A DNA stretch of 23,308 bases from an uncultured Christensenella sp. Its GTDB lineage: Bacteria; Bacillota; Clostridia; Christensenellales; UBA3700. Positions 7,686 to 15,340 of the stretch are shown piece by piece (position 1 is the first letter of the stretch; every line of letters starts with the position of its first letter). The position numbers were made by a program, and so were the translations under genes. The notes beneath the pieces are model-generated. The model searched no databases. It was not told where the DNA came from and saw only the letters and a list, made by a program, of their open reading frames with translations. The stretch is taken from contig CAJTXS010000022.1 in NCBI GenBank assembly GCA_910583735.1, positions 1 to 23,308 of the forward strand, written 5' to 3'.

Positions 7686-9116
7686 GTGACGCCTGCTCTG
7701 GCGCGCATCAACGATAAAATAAAGAGATTTCTCGGCGGCGACGCGTTCATGTTGACGGTTGCCGCTGTAGTATTGATTTTTTGGGCTACGCAACAGCTGA
7801 TAGCGGGACTTGTAATACTTGTCTTGCTGGCGAGCGTAGCTTTTTTATATTCCAATACCGCGGCAATAATACCTCTTATATTATATGCGCCGTGCGTTGT
7901 ATCTATAGGCGAGATGCCTTCCAATGTGGGCTATCTCTTTTTGATAGCCATACCTATGGTGGCTGCTATAATATTTCATCTTGTCCGCTATAAGGGCAAC
8001 GCAATTAAGAAGAGCTTGGATATCAAGGGTAACTTATTGCCGCTGGTCTTGCTCGCTTTTGCAATGCTTATATCCGGGTCTTTTTCTCCCGCCAAGCAGG
8101 ACAAGCTTACCGGACTGGTGCTTACAGCATATCTCGGACTGCTGCCCATAATCATTTATTTGATTGTTAGGGCGGGTTACGATATGAAGGCGGCGGATAT
8201 AAGGCGTTATACAGCCAAGGCGATGATGATATGGGGACTCCTTATTACCGCAGAGGCTACGATACTTTACTTGAAGGATATCGTAGCTGGCGTCAACATC
8301 ATCGACAATAGCTATGTGCCGAGACTGGGTTGGGGCGTAAGCAATCTGTTTTGTACGGCGATACTCACCTGTATACCCTTTAACTTCTATTTTCTCAACA
8401 AGCATTACAGATGGGCGCTTCCCATGATCGCGCTTACCGCTGCGGAGTTCGCGGTAGTGGCGCTCTCGCACTCGAGAGGCGCGCTTATATTCACTGTGCT
8501 TACCGTGGCGCTCAGTCTAATAGTCAGTCTGTTCCGCTACCGTCGCAATAAGATTATATGGCTGTGTTTTTCTTTATGCGCGCTTGCGCTCGTTTTTGCA
8601 GTAAGCCGCTACGGAGGAGCTATCAAGCATCTGCTGTCGCAGACATTCGAGGACAAGCTGAGCACAAGCAGCAGAGATTTCTTATATCTCGAGGCGCTTG
8701 ACCGCTTCCGCGAGAATCCTCTGTTCGGTGCGGGTATGGGATATTTGGGCTATAGGGGTACCAATTCGATTATTTATCTATTCCACTCCACGCTCTTTCA
8801 GACGATAGGCATGCTTGGAGCGGTAGGCATAGTCGTAATGATATACGTCTATGTAATGAGATATTTTACGGTATTGCGTAAGAAAGATTCGTTCAATCTG
8901 TTTCTTTTTATAGGCTTGGTAGGATTTGAAGGGTATTCTATGATAGATACAGGCACTTTCAACTCCATACCTTTCCTTGTAATGCTCGCCGTGCTTATGG
9001 CGGCGACAGAGCTATCCAACAGGCAGCTCGATACCAGACTTTTGATAGAGAAGCAGAATTATAACGACAGATTAACTCAAGTAGGAGCAGGAGCGGATAA
9101 TGAGAAGGAAGAGTAG
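7686..9116 (+). CDS. O-antigen ligase/polymerase-like membrane protein (Wzy/WaaL family)
   Basis: The 476 residues form roughly ten to twelve membrane helices, with the family's signature text in the second half: VALSHSRGALIF (about 257-268), then a large loop with EALDRFRENPLFGAGMGYLG followed by FHSTLFQTIGMLG. Such proteins join or polymerise lipid-linked glycan repeat units on the outer face of the membrane; in a Gram-positive this means capsule or other surface polysaccharide rather than LPS. I chose the GTG at 7686, two bases after the galE stop, with GGAG eight bases upstream. Its end overlaps the next gene by 17 bases. No glycosyltransferase or flippase lies in the window, so the complete pathway must use genes elsewhere. 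Confidence 0.85.
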   Translation: MTPALARINDKIKRFLGGDAFMLTVAAVVLIFWATQQLIAGLVILVLLASVAFLYSNTAAIIPLILYAPCVVSIGEMPSNVGYLFLIAIPMVAAIIFHLVRYKGNAIKKSLDIKGNLLPLVLLAFAMLISGSFSPAKQDKLTGLVLTAYLGLLPIIIYLIVRAGYDMKAADIRRYTAKAMMIWGLLITAEATILYLKDIVAGVNIIDNSYVPRLGWGVSNLFCTAILTCIPFNFYFLNKHYRWALPMIALTAAEFAVVALSHSRGALIFTVLTVALSLIVSLFRYRRNKIIWLCFSLCALALVFAVSRYGGAIKHLLSQTFEDKLSTSSRDFLYLEALDRFRENPLFGAGMGYLGYRGTNSIIYLFHSTLFQTIGMLGAVGIVVMIYVYVMRYFTVLRKKDSFNLFLFIGLVGFEGYSMIDTGTFNSIPFLVMLAVLMAATELSNRQLDTRLLIEKQNYNDRLTQVGAGADNEKEE

Positions 9117-11262
9117 GGATAATAAGGGCGGTAAGAGAAGGAAGTTGACTATCAGTTCGTTTACCATGCGTACTCTGAGGGAGTGGGCGCTTGCGGTTGC
9201 GGACATGACGGCGGTAGCAATAATATTTGCGGTTACGGCTGTATTTGCGCAGATTTATGTGTTGGACCACTTCGGTAAGGAGTATCTGCTTAAGATATTT
9301 ACCGCCACACCGGTAGTTATAGGCTGCTTCTTCTTATTCTTTTTCATTTTCAGAGTGTTTAAGGTGGTGTGGAGATTTGCTCGCGTCAAGGATTACCTGA
9401 GAGTTATAGACGCCTGCATATTGGGTACTCTTTTATTTATACTCTTTGACCAGACTATCTTTCATCTGCTTTCCCCCATTCAGTTTCAGCTGGGAGAGTC
9501 GATACCCGTGCGCGCTTACAACGTGTACGTAATCATGCCTTTTACCACATCTGCCGTTATCTGCATGGCGCATATCGCCTACGCATTTTTGAGCAATCGC
9601 TGGACTAAGAACGTCAAGCCCAAGGACAAGAAGCGTACGCTTATTATCGGCGCGGGTTCTACCGGCAGCACGGTCGTAGAGGAGCTTTCGCGCAGGAACA
9701 GCATTTACGAACCTATATGCTTTGTGGACGACGACTTGGAAAAGCGCGGACGTATCATCAACGGCGTGCCCATTGTCGGCTCTACGCAGGAGATACCGAG
9801 ACTTGCTGCCAAGTACTCCGTATCCATCATAATATTCGCAATTCCTTCCATGCCGAGCGGCGCGCGTAAGACTATTATCGAGAACTGTATGAAGACGGGC
9901 TGTCAAGTCAGAGTGTTGCCTTACGTCAGCGAGCTGATAGGCTCCGCGGATATGGTCAGCCAGATAAGAGAAGTCAATATAGGCGACTTGCTTGGCAGAC
10001 AGCAGATTACTTTCGGCGCACAGGGCGTGTCCGCGTATGTCAAGGGTAAGGTATGTATGATTACCGGCGGCGGCGGATCTATAGGCTCGGAGCTTGTCAG
10101 ACAGATAGTCAAGTACGGTCCGTCCAAAGTAGTAATTGTGGATATATACGAGAACACCGCCTACGAGATACAGCAGGAGATATTGCGCAATTACGGCGCG
10201 GATTATCCTATATGCGTGGAGATAGCCTCCATTACGGATAGGGATAAGCTGGACGAGCTGTTCGAGGAGCACAAGCCTCGCATAGTATTCCACGCCGCGG
10301 CGCATAAGCACGTTCCGCTCATGGAGACCAATCCCGAAGAGGCTTGTAAGAATAACATCTTCGGTACGCTCAATACCGTGCAGATGGCGGACAAGCACGG
10401 CGTGCAGAAGTTTGTCATGATTTCCACCGATAAGGCGGTCAATCCCACCAATGTCATGGGCGCAACCAAGCGTTGTTGCGAGATGATAGTGCAGATGATG
10501 GCGCAGAGCGGCAGCAAGACGGAGTTTGCCGCGGTGCGGTTCGGCAACGTGCTCGGCTCCAACGGCTCGGTTATACCGCTGTTTAAGGAGCAGATTAAGA
10601 AGGGCGGTCCCGTCACGGTTACGCATCCCGATATCATTCGATATTTTATGACTATACCCGAGGCGGTCAATCTCGTGTTGCAGGCGGGCACGTTTGCCAA
10701 GGGCGGCGAAATATTCGTACTCAATATGGGCGAGCCGGTTAAGATACTCACGCTCGCGGAGGGCTTGATAACGATGATGGGATACAGACCGTATACCGAT
10801 ATCGAGATTAAGTTTACGGGTCTCCGTCCCGGCGAAAAGCTCTTCGAGGAGCTGCTCATGGAAGAGGAAGGGCTGCGCGCCACCGACAACGAGAAGATAT
10901 TCGTAGGTAAGCAGATAGATATCGACAGAGCGGAGCTGCTGTCCGAGCTTGAGAAAATGCGCGCCATATGCGCCACCAACGATAAGGACGCGGTACTGCG
11001 TCAGCTCAAGCACATGGTGCCTACTTTCAATCACGATACCTCTTATCTGCGCTCCGTGGGCGCGGGTAAGCAAGTCATCACTACTCCCGAGCCGAGCGTT
11101 ATAGGCAAGTCGGAGAGCGGGGAGCCTTCCGTAGTCGTGAGTTCCGAAAATAAAGTCGCGGACGATAGGGGAAAATCCGTTGATAATGCGCAGCTTGAGG
11201 CATACGGTCAAGTCGAGACTGCAGTTCAAGCTAAAGAGTCGGGCGATGAGGCAAGTAAATGA
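9100..11262 (+). CDS. Membrane-bound UDP-GlcNAc 4,6-dehydratase, PglF/WbpM/CapD type
   Basis: The 720 residues follow the large nucleotide-sugar dehydratase plan: four N-terminal membrane helices (about 20-160), a first Rossmann domain (TLIIGAGSTGSTVVEEL, near 180), then the catalytic short-chain dehydrogenase domain with TGGGGSIGSELV (about 320), AAAHKHVPLME, STDKAVNPTNVMGATKR (about 441) and RFGNVLGSNGSV. TDK plus Met in place of the usual Tyr (VMGATK) marks the retaining class, which makes UDP-4-keto-6-deoxy-GlcNAc, precursor of QuiNAc- or bacillosamine-type sugars. A tail of roughly 60 residues after the catalytic domain is polar and low complexity, unlike typical members. The ATG follows GGAGCAGGAGC. 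It ends in an ATGA overlap with the next gene. Confidence 0.9.
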   Translation: MRRKSRDNKGGKRRKLTISSFTMRTLREWALAVADMTAVAIIFAVTAVFAQIYVLDHFGKEYLLKIFTATPVVIGCFFLFFFIFRVFKVVWRFARVKDYLRVIDACILGTLLFILFDQTIFHLLSPIQFQLGESIPVRAYNVYVIMPFTTSAVICMAHIAYAFLSNRWTKNVKPKDKKRTLIIGAGSTGSTVVEELSRRNSIYEPICFVDDDLEKRGRIINGVPIVGSTQEIPRLAAKYSVSIIIFAIPSMPSGARKTIIENCMKTGCQVRVLPYVSELIGSADMVSQIREVNIGDLLGRQQITFGAQGVSAYVKGKVCMITGGGGSIGSELVRQIVKYGPSKVVIVDIYENTAYEIQQEILRNYGADYPICVEIASITDRDKLDELFEEHKPRIVFHAAAHKHVPLMETNPEEACKNNIFGTLNTVQMADKHGVQKFVMISTDKAVNPTNVMGATKRCCEMIVQMMAQSGSKTEFAAVRFGNVLGSNGSVIPLFKEQIKKGGPVTVTHPDIIRYFMTIPEAVNLVLQAGTFAKGGEIFVLNMGEPVKILTLAEGLITMMGYRPYTDIEIKFTGLRPGEKLFEELLMEEEGLRATDNEKIFVGKQIDIDRAELLSELEKMRAICATNDKDAVLRQLKHMVPTFNHDTSYLRSVGAGKQVITTPEPSVIGKSESGEPSVVVSSENKVADDRGKSVDNAQLEAYGQVETAVQAKESGDEASK

Positions 11263-11768
11263 TATTTGTCCGTAACGACGGCGCGCAGGCTGCGCGTCGC
11301 ACCGACTTTGATATAAGCTACGGCGACGGTGCGCTTACTGTTACGTACACGGCGGATAATAGCGAGTTGTTTTGCCCCTATTCCAAGGACAACGAGCCTC
11401 TGTATGAGGGGTGCGTCGTGGAGTTGTTTTTGGCGGAGAAAGGGGATAGAGACAGTTATCTCGAGTATGAATTTTCGCCTTGCGGAGCGGTTTTTTGCGG
11501 TAGGATAACATATGACGGAGCGCCGCATCTGGAGCTGCTCCCCGTAGAGAGTATTACGCATTGCGACATTGAGGCATATGGCAGCGGATATAGGGTTAAA
11601 GCTCGTATAACCGTAGATATCGACATCGACTGCGCGCTCTTCAATGCTTACAGGATAGAGTGTAAAGAGGGCGATACGGAGCAAGAGCTGTTTGCGCTTT
11701 TCCCTACAAAGTGCGCTACTTTTCACAGACCGGAATTTATGCGTCCGCTCAGACAATACTTGAGTTGA
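11259..11768 (+). CDS. CBM9-like carbohydrate-binding domain protein
   Basis: A single 169-residue domain of the family-9-like carbohydrate-binding type (DOMON-like beta sandwich). Typical points seen: LYEGCVVELFLA (about 48-59), YLEYEFSPCGAVF (about 67-79), the late NAYRIE segment (about 128-133), and the closing FPTKCATFHRPEFMRPL. There is no signal peptide and no catalytic domain, so it appears to be cytoplasmic or to leave by an unseen route. The start codon overlaps the dehydratase stop (ATGA), placing it last in the glycan run, followed by two terminators. Which sugar it binds cannot be told; standalone members of this group are common in genomes and poorly studied. Confidence 0.7.
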   Translation: MIFVRNDGAQAARRTDFDISYGDGALTVTYTADNSELFCPYSKDNEPLYEGCVVELFLAEKGDRDSYLEYEFSPCGAVFCGRITYDGAPHLELLPVESITHCDIEAYGSGYRVKARITVDIDIDCALFNAYRIECKEGDTEQELFALFPTKCATFHRPEFMRPLRQYLS

Positions 11769-11787
11769 AGTATGATTGATACATTAG

Positions 11788-11820
11788 TCGCTCGGAAGAT
11801 ATAAGCCGAGCGATTTCTAT
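11788..11820 (+). terminator. First terminator of the glycan run
   Basis: Stem TCGCTCGG (11788-11795) pairs with CCGAGCGA (11806-11813) around a ten-base loop and is followed by TTTCTAT. It begins 20 bases after the stop of the CBM9-like gene. Confidence 0.7.
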
Positions 11821-11826
11821 ATGTAG

Positions 11827-11862
11827 CCGGCGAAAGGCTAAGACCTTTCGCCGGTGCTTTTT
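11827..11862 (+). terminator. Second, stronger terminator of the glycan run
   Basis: An 11-bp perfect stem, CCGGCGAAAGG (11827-11837) with CCTTTCGCCGG (11844-11854), has a six-base loop and is followed by TGCTTTTTT. The T-tract runs into the stop codon of the small leftward gene at 11861. No T-tract follows on the minus strand, so it acts for rightward transcription. Confidence 0.85.
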
Positions 11863-12007
11863 ACAGATCGTCCGCGTCTTGGACGGGCGTAGCGTACTCG
11901 TCTTCCGCTTCTACTCCCGTATAGCTGCCCTGTACGTCCGATATATCGTCTGTACGCAGGGTCTGTATTTCCTTAATGCGTCCCGACTTCTTTTTGAATA
12001 TAGACAT
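11861..12007 (-). CDS. Small acidic protein, 48 residues, unknown
   Basis: A 48-codon frame starts at ATG (12005-12007) behind a perfect AGGAGGTG (plus 12014-12021), spaced six bases from the start codon, and ends in TAA at 11861-11863. The protein begins MSIFKKKSGRIKE, basic, and then becomes strongly acidic, ending PVQDADDL. It has no membrane segment or signal peptide. I do not recognise it. It is supported mainly by its ribosome binding site and sensible composition. Its stop lies in the T-tract of the opposing terminator, the same arrangement as the small gene at 13298-13531. I see no clear promoter upstream of it. Confidence 0.6.
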   Translation of the reverse strand: MSIFKKKSGRIKEIQTLRTDDISDVQGSYTGVEAEDEYATPVQDADDL

Positions 12008-12217
12008 GTTATGCACCTCCTCTTGTTAGTTTGAGCGTATTTAGTCTATCTATCACAATCGAGCGGTTAACCTGAATTGTAAAAACTGTAAAGTATTGCG
12101 ATGTCGATATTTAACTGCGGGCTCGGTTGAAAAATCATCGGTATCGACTTGCAGGCAATATCGGATATAATGGATTCAAGTATTTAATTCGCGCTCATTG
12201 CCGAGCGTTTTGGGAAG
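12008..12217. other. Intergenic region between two divergent small genes
   Basis: I see no gene on either strand. A rightward TATAAT lies at 12166-12171, with only a poor -35 candidate (TCGACT, 12144-12149, 16-base spacer). A short hairpin, CGCTC (12192-12196) with GAGCG (12203-12207) and TTTT, sits immediately before the ATG at 12218 and would obstruct that start if formed. Confidence 0.4.
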
Positions 12218-12460
12218 ATGAGAGTATTTAAGAGAATTTTACCGCTTATATTGATTGCGGAGATAATAATTTCGTCGCTCATATTTTTCGGAGTTACTTT
12301 ATCGAGAGACGACGGGCTTGGTATTGACGAGCCCGACCTATCCCGCGCAGCTGAGGTTAGCGGCTCGGCGGGCTGTAAATCCGCGTTCGATAACAGCCGC
12401 GTGACCGGTTGGAATATACCCTGCGGCGGCAGTGCTCGGACTGTCGGCATGCAAGATTAA
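12218..12460 (+). CDS. Doubtful small membrane-protein ORF or 5' remnant
   Basis: The 80-codon frame begins MRVFKRILPLILIAEIIISS, a basic start and one hydrophobic helix that would work as a signal anchor, but the rest lacks any pattern I know and looks non-coding after residue 45 or so. There is no good ribosome binding site, only GGGAAG adjoining the ATG. It overlaps the next frame by 29 bases in a different phase. It may be a genuine small membrane protein, or the truncated 5' end of a gene joined by deletion to the phosphoesterase remnant. Confidence 0.3.
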   Translation: MRVFKRILPLILIAEIIISSLIFFGVTLSRDDGLGIDEPDLSRAAEVSGSAGCKSAFDNSRVTGWNIPCGGSARTVGMQD

Positions 12461-13237
12461 TCCCGACACTCCCATGCAGGAGTTTACCGTAGATAGGGAT
12501 TACGTCAGAGTGGGGATAATATCCGACTCTCAGCTCCCCAACACAATGGAAGAGAACGAGTATCAAAACAGTCTGATACGCGCGCTGTCCGCTTTTAAGG
12601 CGCGCGGCGTCGACATGGTATTGTTCGGCGGGGACATTACCGACTTGAGTAAATCCAAGGCGTACGATTTGTATAATGCCGCATACGATAAGGTATTCGG
12701 CGACGACCGACCCATCGTGCAGACCATTATGGGCAATCACGACTATTGGGGACACGGCGTCGCGAGCAGTTGCCGCAGTATATTCAAGAAGAAGATAGGT
12801 CACGGACCGTGGACTCACTATGTGGTCAACGGCTATCATTTTATAGGCGCGTCTCCCGACTCGGGCAGTATGGACAATGGATACAAGAAGATTGCCGAGT
12901 GGCTTAGAGGCGAGATAGACAAGGCGGTTGCAGACGACGCGGGCAAGCCCGTATTCGTCATCACGCACAACGGCGCAAGGGGGGGGGTACGACATATCTT
13001 GAGTTCCCCGCAGGCGGCGACGACGATTTCGTACACAGTTACAAGCCGGTATGGAGCGACGGGTCGGAACAGCTGTATTTCAGCGACTTCTATAACGGAC
13101 TTACCGCTATGTCGTCTAATGTAAGCCTTGCCGTGAATAAGAAGGCTGGCACTTACGGCGTCAAGATATACGCCGTAGATTCTTGGGGCGCAGTCAGCGC
13201 GGAATATATCGAGATAGATAATGTATCGATATCGTAA
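12432..13237 (+). pseudogene. Broken calcineurin-like metallophosphoesterase lipoprotein gene
   Basis: The frame opens on the end of a lipoprotein signal (PAAAVLGLSAC, lipobox LSAC) whose basic N-terminus is missing behind a stop at 12402. Next come metallophosphoesterase motifs: VGIISDSQ, LFGGDITDL (GD), MGNHDYWG (GNHD) and FVITHN. At 12979-12987 nine consecutive Gs shift the reading frame; the current frame then runs into nonsense to 13124. In another phase, clear coding text resumes (GTTYLEFPAGGDDDFVHSYK to VDSWGAVSAEY) up to the TAA at 13235-13237, resembling the C-terminal Ig-like domain of such enzymes. The intervening GHxH metal-binding part is absent. So the gene shows an N-terminal loss, a frameshift and an internal deletion. 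Confidence 0.75.
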
Positions 13238-13264
13238 GGCATAACTTTCGACTGTCAATCGAAT

Positions 13265-13300
13265 AAATCGATGTCCGTAGTATCGGGCGTCGATTTTTTA
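13265..13300 (+). terminator. Terminator after the phosphoesterase remnant
   Basis: AAATCGATGTCCG (13265-13277) pairs with CGGGCGTCGATTT (13284-13296), 13 pairs of which two are G-U on the plus strand, with a six-base loop and a run of six Ts ending at 13299. On the minus strand the two wobbles become mismatches, so rightward action is favoured. The T-tract contains the stop codon of the opposing small gene. Confidence 0.75.
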
Positions 13301-13531
13301 TAGTTTATACTCCTCGGGCAGCGCAAGCGGGTCGTAAATAGGCTTTGCGTCCATCTTGCTGTCTATCGACTTGGGCGAGCTTTCGCTCACTTGGTGCGAG
13401 TCGGCGTTTTGCGCGCTGTCGCGCTGCGTCAACGCGGACATCAGTCGAGATAAGTCGGGCTTGGCATTATCGGATGTATCTTCCGAGCCGTCTTGGGTAA
13501 TAAAGCAGATAGACGATGTGATTTTTTTCAT
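13298..13531 (-). CDS. Small hydrophilic protein, 77 residues, unknown
   Basis: The frame starts at ATG (13529-13531) behind AAGGAG (plus 13537-13542) and ends with TAA in the T-tract of the facing terminator. The sequence is rich in Ser, Asp, Lys and Gln, begins MKKITSSICFITQDGSED, and ends AKPIYDPLALPEEYKL. There is no membrane segment; most of it looks disordered. I recognise no family. It shares orientation, small size, acidity and terminator arrangement with the 48-residue protein at 11861-12007, but I see no convincing alignment between them. It is divergent from the lipoprotein at 13640 with an AT-rich promoter region in between. Confidence 0.65.
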   Translation of the reverse strand: MKKITSSICFITQDGSEDTSDNAKPDLSRLMSALTQRDSAQNADSHQVSESSPKSIDSKMDAKPIYDPLALPEEYKL

Positions 13532-13564
13532 ACAAGCTCCTTACCTTACAGTGTACATAAAGTG

Positions 13565-13593
13565 TTGCAATGTAATTCCTTTTATATTATAAT
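13565..13593 (+). promoter_or_regulatory. Promoter of the lipoprotein-metG run
   Basis: TTGCAA (13565-13570) and a perfect TATAAT (13588-13593) are separated by 17 bases. Transcription would begin near 13600 and reach AGAGGT and the ATG at 13640. A second TTGCAA at 13607-13612 faces the same AT-rich core from the other side, which could form a weaker leftward promoter (TATAAT on the minus strand at plus 13586-13591, 15-base spacer) for the small gene at 13531. Confidence 0.75.
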
Positions 13594-13639
13594 ATTAGGT
13601 GCTTAATTGCAAAATGACCTTAAAGAGGTAATTCGATAA

Positions 13640-15337
13640 ATGAAGAGATTGGCTAAAATAACCGCTGTATTGATACTTGCCCTCGCGCTTGTAGCCGCGA
13701 TAGTCGGCTGTCAGAAGTACGACTGGGGTCCCATCGGTTCTACCGATAAAGAGGGCGACGTTACGGGCAACGGTACGCTTGCGGTTGTTCAGCGCGATAC
13801 TTTGTATTTTGTCAACGGCAAGGACGACTTGACGGCGATTGTCGAGCCTAAGAATAATTATTTCGGCAACGCGAGCAAGAAGGGCTCTATCTATAAGGCG
13901 GCGCTCGGCGCGGACGGCAGCGTGAGCGACGTGCAGTTGCTTGTCCCCAAGATGTTCTATACGGGCAATACGGGCGGCGGCATTTACGTATACGGCGAGT
14001 GGATATACTATACTTCGCCCTCTACCGAGACGGACAAGACCGGCAGCGTGCTCACTTCTCAGCAAGAGTTTCTGCGCACCAAGACCGACGGTACCGAGAC
14101 CCAGCAGATAGCGCTCTTGTCGGTCAATACTTTCGACTATGTATTTACGCCTAACGGCTTGTTTTATTACGACAGCACCGACCGCAAGCTCGTCTTAGTG
14201 TCTTACGACGAGTCCAAGGTGGGCGGCAGCAGAGATATCGCGGAGAAGGTCAGCGGAGCCAAGTTCGTCAAGGACGGCTCTTACAAGTACGGCAAGAGCG
14301 ATGTAAGCGACGTAATATTCTATACCGTAGACATCGATTCCGAAGACAGCAGCGCTATGTACTCCAACAATGTCTATGCCTGCGACTACAACGGTAAGGT
14401 AATCAAGCTCATCGATAAGGACACTTACGCCGCGGAGGGCAGCGCAGTACTCCAGCGTCAGTATACCGTAGCGTTGCTCGACACTTGCGTCGAGAGCGAC
14501 GGCAGCGTCACCCTCTTCTACACCAAGTCGGGCTACGAAGGCTCCACGTCTTCCGAATATAACGTATTCACCGTAGCATACAAGTTCGGCGCGTCCGACC
14601 TCAACTTCGGCGGCGACGCGTCCAACGCGATTGTAAGCAAGAACAGAGAGCGCGTTATAGCGCGCACCGCGCTTACGGGCATCACTCCCGTAAGTTATGA
14701 CTACGGCGTGCTCGGCGTTACCGAGAATGCGCTGTACCGTTATTACAACGAGGGCGGCGAGTATCGCAAGGCGCCCGTCACTCCTACGGCAGACGACGAG
14801 ACTAAAGGCGAAGCTATGAGCGGCTCGCCCACTATTCTCGGCATATACGACGAGGCTGCGGGTTCTTTCAACGGCGGCGTCGAAGGCAAGTATGTCTATT
14901 ACACAATCAGCAATGTGCTCTACAAGTGCAACCTGAGCGGCGGCTATGAGATAAAGCTTACCGACAGCGCGTCGGATACCGTCCTCGGCGATTTCGTCAA
15001 GCCTTCTCTTATTAAGAGAGGCAGCGGCGACGGCGAGAAGTGGCTGCTATTCTATCAGAACGGCATTAACTCCAACTATGTCTACTATATGGATATCAAG
15101 TCGTTCGACTTGGGTGGCGACGCGATTAAGGGCGCGCCCGTAGGCGGCTTCTACGGAGTAGGCGAGTACAAGGACGACAAGAACTATGCGTACGACGAGG
15201 CAAGCGGCTACTACAAGGTCACCGATCCCGACGACAAGGACGCTGTAATATCTATTAAGACGGCTCTGCCCAAGACGATGACCGCTACCGATTTGGCTAC
15301 GTATATTAAAGATCATAAGGTGACGGACGAAGAGTAA
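13640..15337 (+). CDS. Lipoprotein with beta-propeller-like repeats, unknown function
   Basis: The 565 residues start with a lipoprotein signal (MKRLAKI, about 15 hydrophobic residues, AIVGC with the modified Cys at 24). The rest consists of beta-strand text in which phrases of the type YVYGEWIYYTS, GLFYYDSTDRKLV, KYVYYTISNVLYKCNLSGG and YYMDIKSFDLGG recur. This resembles blades of DUF5050-like extracellular propellers. No catalytic motif is recognised. It would sit on the outer face of the membrane. AGAGGT about ten bases upstream supports the ATG. Only three bases separate its stop from metG, so it probably shares the transcript, though a functional link to tRNA charging is not implied. Confidence 0.85.
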   Translation: MKRLAKITAVLILALALVAAIVGCQKYDWGPIGSTDKEGDVTGNGTLAVVQRDTLYFVNGKDDLTAIVEPKNNYFGNASKKGSIYKAALGADGSVSDVQLLVPKMFYTGNTGGGIYVYGEWIYYTSPSTETDKTGSVLTSQQEFLRTKTDGTETQQIALLSVNTFDYVFTPNGLFYYDSTDRKLVLVSYDESKVGGSRDIAEKVSGAKFVKDGSYKYGKSDVSDVIFYTVDIDSEDSSAMYSNNVYACDYNGKVIKLIDKDTYAAEGSAVLQRQYTVALLDTCVESDGSVTLFYTKSGYEGSTSSEYNVFTVAYKFGASDLNFGGDASNAIVSKNRERVIARTALTGITPVSYDYGVLGVTENALYRYYNEGGEYRKAPVTPTADDETKGEAMSGSPTILGIYDEAAGSFNGGVEGKYVYYTISNVLYKCNLSGGYEIKLTDSASDTVLGDFVKPSLIKRGSGDGEKWLLFYQNGINSNYVYYMDIKSFDLGGDAIKGAPVGGFYGVGEYKDDKNYAYDEASGYYKVTDPDDKDAVISIKTALPKTMTATDLATYIKDHKVTDEE

Positions 15338-15340
15338 GGA

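Noticed and set aside
9433..11229. Long leftward open frame of 598 codons opposite the sugar dehydratase
   Set aside because: The rightward gene has clear dehydratase motifs throughout; the antisense frame shows no family pattern and results from base composition.
7686..11262. O-antigen-type genes as evidence for a Gram-negative host with LPS
   Set aside because: Wzy/WaaL-like and PglF/CapD-like proteins also occur in Gram-positive capsule loci, and the rest of the window shows Gram-positive traits.
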